Positions 28,001-36,220 of a stretch of 64,000 bases of DNA are shown in pieces. This DNA comes from Gordonia shandongensis DSM 45094 (GTDB lineage Bacteria > Actinomycetota > Actinomycetes > Mycobacteriales > Mycobacteriaceae). The DNA is taken from contig NZ_KE383970.1 in the NCBI RefSeq assembly GCF_000423025.1, forward strand, positions 58,132-122,131. The letters are read 5' to 3'. The notes beneath the pieces were generated by a model. That model searched no databases. It saw only the letters and a list, made by a program, of their open reading frames with translations, and was not told the origin of the DNA. Position numbers and translations under genes: made by a program. The stretch's first letter is position 1. The number at the start of each line of letters is the position of its first letter.

Positions 28001-28608
28001 CGGGGGCGCTGACGTCCGGGACCCTGCTGTCTGGGCCGCTGCTGTCGGGAGCGCTGGTGGTGCTGGCGGTCGCGGTTCTCCTCTGGCCGCAGCCAGGGTG
28101 GACGCTGCGCCGAGCCGCCGGGATGCGACCGGAGGATCGGACCGCGGCACCAGGCGGCCCCGTCGACCCGTTCGACGCGGCTGCCGGCTACGACACGTTC
28201 GCGGTGTGCCTGCGGTCCGGTCTCCCGGTGGCGACGGCGGCGCGGGTGGCGGGCCAGGTGTCACCGGCCGCCCTGGGAGCACGGTTCGCGCGGGCGGCCG
28301 ATCTGCTCGCCCTCGGTTCGGACCCGGAGAAGGCGTGGGAGACCGACGACGACGCTCCCGGCGACTTCGCGGATCTGGCGGCTCTCGTCCGCCGCGCATC
28401 GCGGGCCGGAGCGGCCCCGGCGGACGCGGTCGCCGGGTTCGCCGACGCGGTGCGCCGCCGCGCGGAGAACGCCGCGCTGGAGGCCGCGGAGCGGGCCGGG
28501 GTGAAGATCAGCGGTCCGCTCGGCCTGTGCTTCCTGCCGGCGTTCGTGTGCCTGGGCATCGCGCCGGTGGTGATCGGGCTGGCGACAGACCTCCTCGGCG
28601 GCCTGTGA
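27997..28608 (+). CDS. tadC: TadC-like pilus assembly membrane protein
   Basis: This 203-aa protein starts at GTG 27997, overlapping tadB by four bases. It has an N-terminal hydrophobic segment (LLSGALVVLAVAVLLW), a central T2SF-like helical domain (DTFAVCLRSGLPVATAARVAG) and the conserved end KISGPLGLCFLPAFVCLGIAPVV with a membrane helix. It is the last gene of the upstream half of the tad operon. In mycobacteria the pilin-like genes follow at once, but here about 3.6 kb of unrelated genes intervene before the Flp-like gene at 32236. Confidence 0.85.
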   Translation: MTGALTSGTLLSGPLLSGALVVLAVAVLLWPQPGWTLRRAAGMRPEDRTAAPGGPVDPFDAAAGYDTFAVCLRSGLPVATAARVAGQVSPAALGARFARAADLLALGSDPEKAWETDDDAPGDFADLAALVRRASRAGAAPADAVAGFADAVRRRAENAALEAAERAGVKISGPLGLCFLPAFVCLGIAPVVIGLATDLLGGL

Positions 28609-28718
28609 GCGCTCGGCGTGTCGGTTTCGTCGGCTACCCGGACGTATGTGCGTCATTCGGTCGGTGGAACGCGCGTCGCGGGCGTTCCGTCGTCACCCGA
28701 ACAGCCGAAACACAGAAC

Positions 28719-29369
28719 ATGAACATGAACACGCAGACACTCATCAGGGCGGCCGCCGCGACGACCGCCGCAGCAGCGATCGTCGGCGCCGTCGCCGGAT
28801 GCGGCGGCGACACCGGGCAGGCGTCGTCCGCATCGAGCGGCACGGTCACCCGGTCCGCAGCATCACACGCGCCGTCACAGGTTCCGTCGTCCGCCGTCGC
28901 GGGGTCGCACACCGCGCCCGCGGGGACGGCCGTGCCGACCGAGCCCCAGGCCGACCCGCCCCAGACCGGCCGGCCCCGGGCCGATCCGACCCGGATTCCG
29001 CAGACACGGACGCCGGGGACCAGGGCGACCGGTACCCCGGAGACGGATCTGTCGCGGTACTACGGGAAGTGGTCGGGTCACGATCGCGGTTTGACGCTGC
29101 GCCCCGACGGGACCGCCACAGCGTTCCTCGGCGCGGGCGTCGGCCAGGCCGAGACGTGGTCGGCGTCGTGGGGCCGACAGGGCGACGGCATCGTCGTCAC
29201 GCTCGACACCATGACCTCGAGGGAGGGCGCACCGCTCGGCCACTACTCGGGCCAGAGCTGGCCCGCCGTGCTGCAGACGGCGTCCGACGGCGTGACCGTC
29301 CTGCACATGGCCGGCTACGCCGACTGGTGTTCGCCGCGTTTCGGCTCGTCCGTCGTCTGCGGGGCCTGA
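28719..29369 (+). CDS. Predicted lipoprotein, function unknown
   Basis: This 216-aa lipoprotein starts at ATG 28719 (MNMNTQTLIR). The signal peptide ends in AVAGC with cysteine at about residue 28, followed by a long Thr/Pro/Ser-rich spacer. The C-terminal globular part begins YYGKWSGHDRGLTLRPDGT and contains two cysteines near the end. The motif GKW-GHDRGL-L-PDG resembles a small beta-rich domain seen in other actinobacterial lipoproteins, but I cannot name a family. It lies within the insert that separates the two halves of the tad operon. Confidence 0.75.
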   Translation: MNMNTQTLIRAAAATTAAAAIVGAVAGCGGDTGQASSASSGTVTRSAASHAPSQVPSSAVAGSHTAPAGTAVPTEPQADPPQTGRPRADPTRIPQTRTPGTRATGTPETDLSRYYGKWSGHDRGLTLRPDGTATAFLGAGVGQAETWSASWGRQGDGIVVTLDTMTSREGAPLGHYSGQSWPAVLQTASDGVTVLHMAGYADWCSPRFGSSVVCGA

Positions 29370-29420
29370 GTGCGACGATGACCGTCGTTCGATGCCACCC
29401 GGTGACACCGTCGTCGCGTC

Positions 29421-29468
29421 GTGCGGGGTCAGTGGAGTGCGGGGTCAGCGGAGTGCGGGGTCAGCGGG
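29421..29468. repeat. 16-bp tandem repeat (3 units) at the 3' end of the J-domain-like gene
   Basis: Three adjacent 16-base units (29421-29436, 29437-29452, 29453-29468) differ at one position each. The last contains the stop codon and final codon of the minus-strand gene ending at 29461, so the gene end has been multiplied downstream. Confidence 0.8.
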
Positions 29469-30831
29469 GAGTGCAGATGTCGATGGCGTTGGCCTCGTCG
29501 AAGGTCTGCCCCTTGTCGGGGAAGAAGTACACGATCTTCGTGTAGGCGCGTTTGCCGCTGCAGGTCCCCGGTGCGAAGGCGATGACGTTGCCGGGTGTGT
29601 TCGCCTCTTTGTGGACACCGGACTTGTTCGGCGGCTGGTAGGTGCCGACGCCGGTTCCGGTGGCGCGGTCGGATCCCCAGTCGGTCCACGTGATGCCCGT
29701 CATCACGCTCGTCGACGACGCTCCGCCCAGATCGATGACTCCGGGCTGCGAGCTCCCGTAGCCTCTGCCGTTCGACTGCGGGGACCCCAGCACGATCGGT
29801 TCGGCGGTGTCGCCGGGTGGCCTGGGGGCCGGGGCGCCGGGACCGTCGAAGGTCTCGGCCCTCTCATTGGAGAGGAACACCCCGCTGCCGGTGGTGGTGT
29901 TCCAGCAGGTCAGGCCGTTGTACTCCGAGGCGCACACCCAGTCGTCGAAGTAGTACTGCTTGCCGTACTCGGCGCGGGGGACCTGGTAGCCGTCGTTCGC
30001 GGGCTGGTTCATCCAACCGGTGGTCCCGGTGCTGCCGTGGGGCGCCTCGACGCGATTGCCGGCGAACCCGAAGAGCCACTTGCCCTTGATGCTTCCGCCT
30101 ATGCGTTCGGTGCCCAGCGGGCTGGAGGTGGTGTTCATGCTCCGCACGCCGCACTGCCCCTGCTTCCCGTCGCTGTCGGCGGTCTGGAAGTCGCATCCGA
30201 TGCCGCCGGTCGGCGTCAGCAGGTGGGCGGACTTCAGTTTGCCGTAGCGGCTGACATAGGTGGGGAGCGGTTGTGCCGTGGCCGGGCGGGGGCCGCCCGC
30301 GGCGGCGTATGCGCCCGGGACGGGGGCCGTGGGCTCGGGCGCCGCCGGAGCGTCGGAGTGGTCGGGGGCCGCGGACTCGTCGGGGGCGTCGGCCTGCCGA
30401 CTCGTGTCCGCCTGCGTGTCGGTGGTCGAACGGTCGTCGGAGTCGGTGCTGATGAGGAAGACGCCGACCGCCGCGACGGCGATCACCAGGACGGCCGCGA
30501 TCGCCGTCAACACCGGGACCGAGACGCCGCGCCCACGCCGCGTGTGCGGCATGACGGGTGCGGATGTCGACGGGGCCGGTGCGGATGTCGGCGGAGCCGA
30601 GGCGATCTCGTCGAGGGCGGCGGGAGTCAGTTCGGGTGCGGCCGGGTCCGCGAGGCGGGCGTCGTAGGCCGCGCGACGTGCCGGATCGGCGAGGATGGCG
30701 CGAGCCGTCTCGAACTGGTGGCGAACCGTCGGGTCGGCCGCCGCTGCCTGCTCGGCCAGTATCTGCCCGAGCCGGTCGGACGACGCGTGTCGGTCGAGGC
30801 CGAACGCCCGGTACAGGTCGATATGAGCCAT
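29461..30831 (-). CDS. J-domain-like single-pass membrane protein with cysteine-rich exterior domain
   Basis: This 456-aa protein was taken from the ATG at 30831 (MAHIDLYRAFGLDR). Residues about 1-65 resemble a J-domain in helix pattern and end (ARAILADPARRAAYDARL), but the essential HPD tripeptide is missing. An Ala/Pro-rich linker, a basic stop-transfer region (TRRGRGVSV) and one membrane helix (about 107-127) follow. The large C-terminal part is extracytoplasmic, acidic then globular, with about seven cysteines (e.g. GIGCDF, GQCGV, VCASE, LTCWN, GTCSG). No function can be assigned. A role as a membrane sensor or envelope-binding protein would suit the layout. Confidence 0.75.
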   Translation of the reverse strand: MAHIDLYRAFGLDRHASSDRLGQILAEQAAAADPTVRHQFETARAILADPARRAAYDARLADPAAPELTPAALDEIASAPPTSAPAPSTSAPVMPHTRRGRGVSVPVLTAIAAVLVIAVAAVGVFLISTDSDDRSTTDTQADTSRQADAPDESAAPDHSDAPAAPEPTAPVPGAYAAAGGPRPATAQPLPTYVSRYGKLKSAHLLTPTGGIGCDFQTADSDGKQGQCGVRSMNTTSSPLGTERIGGSIKGKWLFGFAGNRVEAPHGSTGTTGWMNQPANDGYQVPRAEYGKQYYFDDWVCASEYNGLTCWNTTTGSGVFLSNERAETFDGPGAPAPRPPGDTAEPIVLGSPQSNGRGYGSSQPGVIDLGGASSTSVMTGITWTDWGSDRATGTGVGTYQPPNKSGVHKEANTPGNVIAFAPGTCSGKRAYTKIVYFFPDKGQTFDEANAIDICTPR

Positions 30832-31009
30832 TGATGCCCCCGAGGTCACGGTCTCCGGCGGAGACTCCTGGTGAGAGAGGTCGCGTACGACTGCCCAGAT
30901 CATCCCCCATCGAGCGTCGACCGGTCACATCCGCCGCGGTCCGTCCTCGGCTCACTGAATGACGGGAAAGGTAACAGAGTCGCGGTCCTCGCTGACCTCA
31001 TCGTTCGTG

Positions 31010-31029
31010 ATCCGACTGATCAGTCGGAT
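31010..31029. promoter_or_regulatory. Perfect 20-bp palindrome, candidate operator
   Basis: The sequence ATCCGACTGA is followed directly by its exact reverse complement with no spacer. It lies in the intergenic region 151 bases before the nuclease-like gene at 31180 and 179 bases upstream of the divergent J-domain-like gene. Such unspaced symmetry is typical of a dimeric repressor site rather than a hairpin. Confidence 0.5.
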
Positions 31030-31179
31030 GCCCGGGGAGGCTCTGTGGATTGTGAACGGAGAGTCGGTGCGACACGCCCGAGTGGAGCCTTATGGAACCG
31101 AAATCGCCGGATGTGCGTCTAACGAGCGTAGGCGCCGGAAGATCCCATGGCGTGTCGTGGGTAGTGAGAGGACGAGTTC

Positions 31180-32067
31180 GTGCCAGTATCGGTTCCGGAG
31201 AAGACTCTTGAGCACTGGGCTTCGCAGTACATTAACTATCGGTTTTTGGCGCATGCATCCCTCTGGTGGCCGGTGGCCGGGGAGGACATAGAGATCCGCC
31301 GGTTCCCGAATAACCGAATCGGGAAGAGTATTCAGATCGAGGTGAAGACGTGCACCGGGCGCACGGCGGGTGGGCGAAACTATCAGGACGTGTTCGTCGA
31401 CATCGGCCAATTATGCGATTATCTGCGTCGTCCGAGCTATCTTCAGCCAGTTTATGCGATTCCCAGTCCAGACTGGCCGGGCGTGCTCGAGGAATTTGCA
31501 CAGAGAGTCAATGGCCCGAGTGTCACCGAGCATGCCTTCAAACGAAGCGGCGAAGACGACTGGTGGTTCGCCGCGTGGATGAGAGTGTTGACGACCGCTG
31601 AGGTAGGCAAGGCCATGAGCGCCGAGATAGCCGCACATCGGACCGCCACAGTCAAGGCGAAGAATGGGGCGTTCACCCGTGGAATTAAGAAGAAGCTGGT
31701 CGAATACGAAGTTGGCGATAGAAAAAGGAAATCGACAAGGTGGGCCGGTGGCTACGCACCGCGAGTTCACGACTGGCGGGATTTCTGGACAGCGCTGAAA
31801 ACCTGTGGACGGTCCGATTGGCCACAGGTCTTGTGGTTGCCTCCCGGCGCGGCCGGGAATTCTTACCAAAAATTTGCGGATTATCTGAGAGGCGTGGCCG
31901 TCGACGTTGACCCCGTGTTCGCCGATCCCGGATCCGATCTCCTTCCATTCATGGTCGACGACAACGGAGAATTCTCTGCGATCGACCCCGACGGTGGTGC
32001 GGAGACCGCGTCCATCGACCCGGAGGGCGATCTCCGATTCGGAGCGTGGCTGGCGCTGGGCAGGTGA
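31180..32067 (+). CDS. Unknown protein with PD-(D/E)XK nuclease-like N-terminus
   Basis: This 295-aa protein starts at GTG 31180. I do not recognise a named family. The N-terminal region has the spacing of a restriction-endonuclease-like core: an acidic residue in EKTLEHWASQYINYRF, an acidic pair in VAGEDIEI, then the beta-strand IQIEVKT with the E-x-K pair. The remainder is rich in tryptophan and aromatic residues (DDWWFAAWMRVLT, VHDWRDFWTALKT) and ends in a very acidic tail. Its base composition is clearly lower in GC than neighbouring genes, suggesting acquisition. It stands alone, without a methyltransferase or other defence gene beside it. Confidence 0.7.
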   Translation: MPVSVPEKTLEHWASQYINYRFLAHASLWWPVAGEDIEIRRFPNNRIGKSIQIEVKTCTGRTAGGRNYQDVFVDIGQLCDYLRRPSYLQPVYAIPSPDWPGVLEEFAQRVNGPSVTEHAFKRSGEDDWWFAAWMRVLTTAEVGKAMSAEIAAHRTATVKAKNGAFTRGIKKKLVEYEVGDRKRKSTRWAGGYAPRVHDWRDFWTALKTCGRSDWPQVLWLPPGAAGNSYQKFADYLRGVAVDVDPVFADPGSDLLPFMVDDNGEFSAIDPDGGAETASIDPEGDLRFGAWLALGR

Positions 32068-32235
32068 GCCATGATTTACCCACGAGCCGACCGCATCGAT
32101 CTGGCTGCGGCACGATAGCGATCGAGTCTACGCGACACGCCCGGCCGCCGACCGATGGAGCCGAACGCCCGGTCGCTGCGTCTAAAGAAGTGCAAGCACC
32201 CGGTCGGGGTGAGGATCGAGACTTCGGGGGACGTC

Positions 32236-32457
32236 ATGGTGGGTGGAGCAGCAATTGTGCAGCGGTGCAAGGAGATCGGTGATCTCGCGGTACGCCTCGC
32301 AGCCGACGAGGAGGGGATGAGTACGGCCGAGTACGCGATCGGCACGATCGCGGCCGCGGCGTTCGGGGCCATCCTTTACACGGTGGTGACCGGGGATTCG
32401 ATCGTGACGGCGCTGACGGGGATCATCTCGAAGGCGTTGAACACGTCGGTCGGATGA
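32236..32457 (+). CDS. Flp-like pilin subunit (DUF4244, Rv3656c-like)
   Basis: This 73-aa pre-pilin-like protein has a short basic leader, then EEGMSTAEYAIGTIAAAAFG and a strong hydrophobic helix. The G-M-S-T-A-E-Y arrangement mirrors the Flp pilin processing site, where cleavage after glycine leaves Glu at +5 and Tyr beside it. I chose ATG 32236, preceded by GGGGGACG. It should be the major subunit of the tad pilus whose assembly genes lie at 24970-28608. No prepilin peptidase gene is in the window. Confidence 0.85.
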   Translation: MVGGAAIVQRCKEIGDLAVRLAADEEGMSTAEYAIGTIAAAAFGAILYTVVTGDSIVTALTGIISKALNTSVG

Positions 32458-32463
32458 CCGGCG

Positions 32464-32832
32464 ATGCACCCGCCCACGTGCTCGATCGGCCGATTGGCGC
32501 GAGACGAGCGCGGCATGGTCACCGTGGAGGCCGCATATGCGCTGGGCGCCATTGCGGTGTTCCTCGTGATCGGGATCGGTGCGGTGGCGGGAGTGTCGGC
32601 GCAGATCCGATGCACCGACGCGGCCCGGGAGGTCGCGCGACTGACGGCCGCGGGCGATGAATCGGCGCGGTCGGCGGGCCGACAGGTGGCGCCGACCGGC
32701 GCCGACATCGCGATCGGATCCGAAGGCGACCGGGTGGTGGTCACGGTGTCGACGACGGTCCCGCTCCTCCCGATGGTCACGATCTCGGCCCGCGCCGTCG
32801 CAGTACGCGAACCCGAAGCAGGATCGGGATGA
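32464..32832 (+). CDS. TadE-like minor pilin (Rv3655c-like)
   Basis: This 122-aa protein has a short basic N-terminus, the TadE-type signal RDERGMVTVEAAYALGAIAV and one membrane helix. A small extracytoplasmic domain follows (CTDAAREVARLTAAGD) and a beta-strand-rich C-terminus. TadE-like pseudopilins are cleaved by the prepilin peptidase and help assemble or anchor the pilus. It starts six bases after the Flp-like stop and belongs to the same short operon. Confidence 0.85.
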   Translation: MHPPTCSIGRLARDERGMVTVEAAYALGAIAVFLVIGIGAVAGVSAQIRCTDAAREVARLTAAGDESARSAGRQVAPTGADIAIGSEGDRVVVTVSTTVPLLPMVTISARAVAVREPEAGSG

Positions 32833-32857
32833 CCGCGGGCAGGACGGCTTCTCGACG

Positions 32858-33187
32858 GTGACCGGCGCGGCGGTGATCGCAGCGCTCGCCGCGCTGCTCG
32901 TGGCGATCCTGTTCGTCGGCGCGGCGGTGGTCGCCCGGCACCGAGCGCAGTCGGCGGCCGACCTGGCGGCCCTGGCCGCCGCGTCGGCCCAACTGACCGG
33001 TCGGGGCGACGGCTGCACGGTGGCCAGAACGCTGGCGCGCCAACAGGACGGCCGCCCGACCGTGTCGTCGTGCGAAGTCTCCGGCGACGACGTGCAGCTC
33101 GAAGTTCAGGTGCATGTGCGCCTCGGACTGTGGGGTGTCCGCGCGGCACGAGCCGTGGCCCGGGCGGGCCCCGTCGAACCGACGTGA
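32858..33187 (+). CDS. Rv3654c-like TadE/Flp-associated protein (start uncertain)
   Basis: This 109-aa protein, from the GTG at 32858, has one membrane helix (AAVIAALAALLVAILFVGAAVV) followed by ARHRAQSAADLAALAAASAQL, the typical helix of helicase/secretion-neighbourhood TadE-like proteins (Rv3654c). The family-like N-terminal block DRDDRGQDGFSTV lies in the same frame just upstream of the only good start codon. Going upstream there is no ATG, GTG or TTG until deep inside tadE. The ATG at 32829 is in the wrong frame. Either an unusual start, a programmed shift or a small deletion is possible. Confidence 0.7.
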   Translation: MTGAAVIAALAALLVAILFVGAAVVARHRAQSAADLAALAAASAQLTGRGDGCTVARTLARQQDGRPTVSSCEVSGDDVQLEVQVHVRLGLWGVRAARAVARAGPVEPT

Positions 33188-33202
33188 CGCCCGCACGACC
33201 CG

Positions 33203-35548
33203 TCAACCGTGCAGACGAGACAGGAGTCGGAGCAGCGTCACGGCGTTCTCCTTGTCGAGCGGCTCATTGCCGTTTCCGCACTTGGGGGACTGCACGCACG
33301 ACGGGCAGCCGGAGGGACACGAACACGAGGCGACCGCCGTCGTCGTCGCCGCGATCCACGCATCGAACGCCTCGTACCCGCGGTCCGCGAAACCGGCGCC
33401 GCCCGGATGACCGTCGTAGACGAACACCGTCGGCAAACCCGTCTCCGGATGCAGCGCGGTCGAGAGCCCGCCGATGTCCCAGCGATCGCACGTCGCGACC
33501 AGACCCAGCATGCCGATCGCTGCGTGCTCGGCCGCGTGCAGTGCGCCGGGGAAGGCGTCGGCGCCGACGCCGCCGGCGATCAACGACTCGGGCGTGAGCG
33601 TGTACATGACGGCGCGGGTCTCCAACGTGTGCTCGGGCAGATCGAGCGCCACCGAGTCGAGGACCTCACCGGTGAGCGACGTCCGCAGAAAACCCACCAC
33701 TTGGCCCGTCACCTCGACCCGCGCCAACGACACGGTCAGCGGCCCGCGCGAGCGCGAGTCGAGCGTCTCGAGAACACGGATCTCACTGACCTCGCGCGGC
33801 GACGTCGTCCAATCCGGCGACTCCGGGTGCGCCGCCGCCAGCCCGTCGTCGAGGGCGAGGTCGTCGACCACGAAACTCTCGCCCTGATGCAGATAGACGG
33901 CACCGGGATAGACCGAGGTCATCGCGCGAGCCGTGTCGACGGTCCCCAGCAGTCGCGACGTGGTGGTGTCGACGATCAGCACCTGACCGCCGATACCGCC
34001 GCGGATGTCGACGTCGGCGTGCGGATCGAGCCCCGGCGCCGGATACCACCCGGCCTTGCGTCGCTTGAGCCGCCCCTGCTCGGTCAGCTCCGCGACGACC
34101 CGCTCGGCGTGCAACGCCGCCACGTCACCGTCGGTGAGCGGGAACTCGGTGGCCGCACACAGGATGTGCGGCGCCAGCACGTACGGATTCGTCGGGTCCG
34201 TGATCGTCGCCTCCACCGGCCGCGCCAACAACGCCTCCGGATGATGCACCAGATAGGTGTCGAGCGGATCGTCACGCGCCACCATCACCACGATCGACCC
34301 CTCGCCGCGCCGCCCCGCCCGCCCGGCCTGCTGCCAGAACGAGGCGACCGTCCCCGGATAGCCGGCGACGATCACGGCGTCGAGTCCCGAGATGTCGACT
34401 CCCAACTCGAGGGCGTTGGTGGTCGCGACGCCGAGGAGCTCGCCGTCGGAGATCGCCCGCTCCAGCCGCCGCCTGTCATCGGCCAGATACCCGGCCCGGT
34501 ACGCCGCGACCCGCTCCACCAGCTCGGGTGCGGCATCGGCGAGCAGTTCGCGGGCCCGGACCGCGGCGCCCTCCACGCCCCGGCGACTACGGACGAAGCA
34601 CAGGGTGCGGGCGCCCTCGACGACGAAGTCCGCCAGGAGGCGGGCCGCCTCCGACCCCGCAGACCGCCGTACCGGGGCGCCGTTCTCGCCGCGCACCTGA
34701 TCGAGGAAGCCCGGCTCCCACATCGCGACCGTCCGCGCGCCGTGCGGCGACGCGTCCTCGGTGACCGCGACGACGTCCTCGCCGATCAGCCGCGAAAGCG
34801 CCTCCGCCGGATTCGACACCGTCGCCGATGCCCCGACGACCACCGGGTCGGCGCCGTACCGCCGTGCGATGCGGAGGGTGCGCTGCAGGACCAGCGCCGT
34901 GTGCGAACCGAAGACGCCGCGGTAGTGGTGGCACTCGTCGACGACGATGTACCGCAGCCGCGAGAAGAACACCCGCCAGCGGGCATGCGTGGAGGTGATG
35001 CCGATCTGCAGCATGTCGGGGTTGGTGAAGATCCACCGGGAGTGCATGCGCGCCCACCGGCGGAGTTCGGCGTCGGTGTCGCCGTCGTAACTCGACGGCT
35101 GCAGGTGCGCGAACTCGGGCCGACCGGCGATCAGCTGTGCCATCGAACGGAGCTGATCGGTGCCCAGCGCCTTGGTAGGAGACAGGTACAGGGCCGTCGC
35201 GGCCGGCTCCGACGCGAACGCCGTGAGAACCGGCAACTGGTATGCCAGCGACTTTCCCGATGCGGTGCCCGTGCACACGCAGACGTGACGCCCCCCATGT
35301 GCGAGGGTCGCGGCATCGGCCTGGTGGCGCCACGGCCGGTGCACCCCGTGCTCGACGAAGGCGTCCCGGACGGCGGGATGCACCCAGTCGGGCCAGTCGA
35401 CTGTGTCGGCGGCGCGCGCATCGATCACCGACAGGTGGGTGAGCGGCGAGTCCTCGTCGGCGACGCCGGCGAGCGTGCGATGCAGCAGTTCGCGACCGTA
35501 GTCGGCCTGGGTGCTGCGGTTCGCCCGGGTGCTGCCGTCGTGCGCCAT
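33203..35548 (-). CDS. DEAD/DEAH-box helicase with C-terminal DUF1998 cysteine cluster (Rv3649/MrfA-like)
   Basis: This 781-aa superfamily 2 helicase is of the YprA/MrfA type. The helicase core includes CVCTGTASGKSLAYQLP (motif I), YLSPTKALGTDQL, VVDECHHYRG (motif II, DECH), VGASATVSNP (motif III) and QQAGRAGRRGEG (motif VI). The C-terminal DUF1998 ends with the zinc-binding cluster SCSCPSGCPSCVQSPKCGNGN. Bacillus MrfA acts in excision repair of mitomycin damage, and a similar repair role is likely. It is convergent with the tad minor-pilin genes, as in mycobacteria. The start ATG at 35548 precedes a normal N-terminus (YGRELLHRTLAGVADEDSPL). Confidence 0.93.
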   Translation of the reverse strand: MAHDGSTRANRSTQADYGRELLHRTLAGVADEDSPLTHLSVIDARAADTVDWPDWVHPAVRDAFVEHGVHRPWRHQADAATLAHGGRHVCVCTGTASGKSLAYQLPVLTAFASEPAATALYLSPTKALGTDQLRSMAQLIAGRPEFAHLQPSSYDGDTDAELRRWARMHSRWIFTNPDMLQIGITSTHARWRVFFSRLRYIVVDECHHYRGVFGSHTALVLQRTLRIARRYGADPVVVGASATVSNPAEALSRLIGEDVVAVTEDASPHGARTVAMWEPGFLDQVRGENGAPVRRSAGSEAARLLADFVVEGARTLCFVRSRRGVEGAAVRARELLADAAPELVERVAAYRAGYLADDRRRLERAISDGELLGVATTNALELGVDISGLDAVIVAGYPGTVASFWQQAGRAGRRGEGSIVVMVARDDPLDTYLVHHPEALLARPVEATITDPTNPYVLAPHILCAATEFPLTDGDVAALHAERVVAELTEQGRLKRRKAGWYPAPGLDPHADVDIRGGIGGQVLIVDTTTSRLLGTVDTARAMTSVYPGAVYLHQGESFVVDDLALDDGLAAAHPESPDWTTSPREVSEIRVLETLDSRSRGPLTVSLARVEVTGQVVGFLRTSLTGEVLDSVALDLPEHTLETRAVMYTLTPESLIAGGVGADAFPGALHAAEHAAIGMLGLVATCDRWDIGGLSTALHPETGLPTVFVYDGHPGGAGFADRGYEAFDAWIAATTTAVASCSCPSGCPSCVQSPKCGNGNEPLDKENAVTLLRLLSRLHG

Positions 35549-35897
35549 GTGAATCCTCCGGAGTCACATGCTACGCAGCCCCGTCGCGGCTCTCGGCCAC
35601 CCGACGCCAGGCCGCCTCGGAACGGTGAGAGTCGGGCGCGCAGAGGGACTTTCGGCCCGAATCTCTCCGCGACGGGTCCACGTCGCGCGGGATGCTGTCG
35701 CGCTGGGGCAGAACATGATTGACTTGTCTCGGTCGCACGCTCCGCAGCATTGCGGGGTGGGGTGCGGCCGGTGTACTTGCAGTCAGTTCTTCCGCCTCGT
35801 CCGGCGGGGCACGCCGTGGAAGTACGGCGGTCGGACTCGACCACCGCTGCGGCTCCGTCGCAGCGGGTCTGTAATGCAAGGCAAAGGAATGCAGTAA
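35549..35897 (+). other. Intergenic region with long leader of the cold-shock gene
   Basis: This is 349 bases between the divergent helicase and cold-shock genes. No gene is convincing here. A TTGACT at about 35720 may belong to the cold-shock promoter, although the matching -10 is unclear. A stem-loop (35844-35868, arms ACCGCTGC and GCAGCGG) lies about 30 bases before the start codon. Long structured leaders are usual for cold-shock mRNAs and can act as thermosensors. Confidence 0.45.
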
Positions 35898-36101
35898 ATG
35901 GCACAGGGCACTGTGAAGTGGTTCAACGCGGAGAAGGGCTTCGGCTTCATCGCACCCGATGAGGGCGACGCCGACGTGTTCGTCCACTACTCCGAGATCC
36001 AGGGCAACGGGTTCCGCACCCTGGAGGAGAACCAGCGCGTGGAGTTCGAGGTCGGTCAGGGCACCAAGGGGCCGCAGGCCACCGGCGTCCGCGCCGTCTA
36101 G
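35898..36101 (+). CDS. cspA: Cold-shock protein
   Basis: This 67-aa single cold-shock domain protein binds single-stranded nucleic acid and acts as an RNA chaperone. The opening [15 protein letters not shown] contains RNP1 (KGFGFI), and RNP2 is VFVHY. It ends in [10 protein letters not shown]. Length and sequence are those of the standard actinobacterial CspA, located next to the Rv3649-type helicase as in mycobacteria. A long leader precedes it and a 12-bp hairpin follows at 36120-36158. Confidence 0.95.
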   Translation: MAQGTVKWFNAEKGFGFIAPDEGDADVFVHYSEIQGNGFRTLEENQRVEFEVGQGTKGPQATGVRAV

Positions 36102-36119
36102 TCTCACCACAGACTTCCA

Positions 36120-36158
36120 CTGAACTCCCGGGTCGCAGCATGCGAACCGGGAGTTCAG
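36120..36158 (+). terminator. Hairpin downstream of cspA
   Basis: A 12-bp perfect stem (36120-36131 with 36147-36158) closes a 15-base loop, starting 19 bases after the cspA stop. No T-run follows, as is common in high-GC genomes. Confidence 0.65.
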
Positions 36159-36220
36159 TGCTTCGGGGCACCGCGGTGCGGCGATACCGATCCGTCATCT
36201 GTGGTCCGTATCATGTACCT

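Noticed and set aside
35568..35897. Plus-strand open frame of 109 codons before cspA
   Set aside because: It fills the cold-shock leader region, lacks a ribosome-binding site and has no recognisable sequence.
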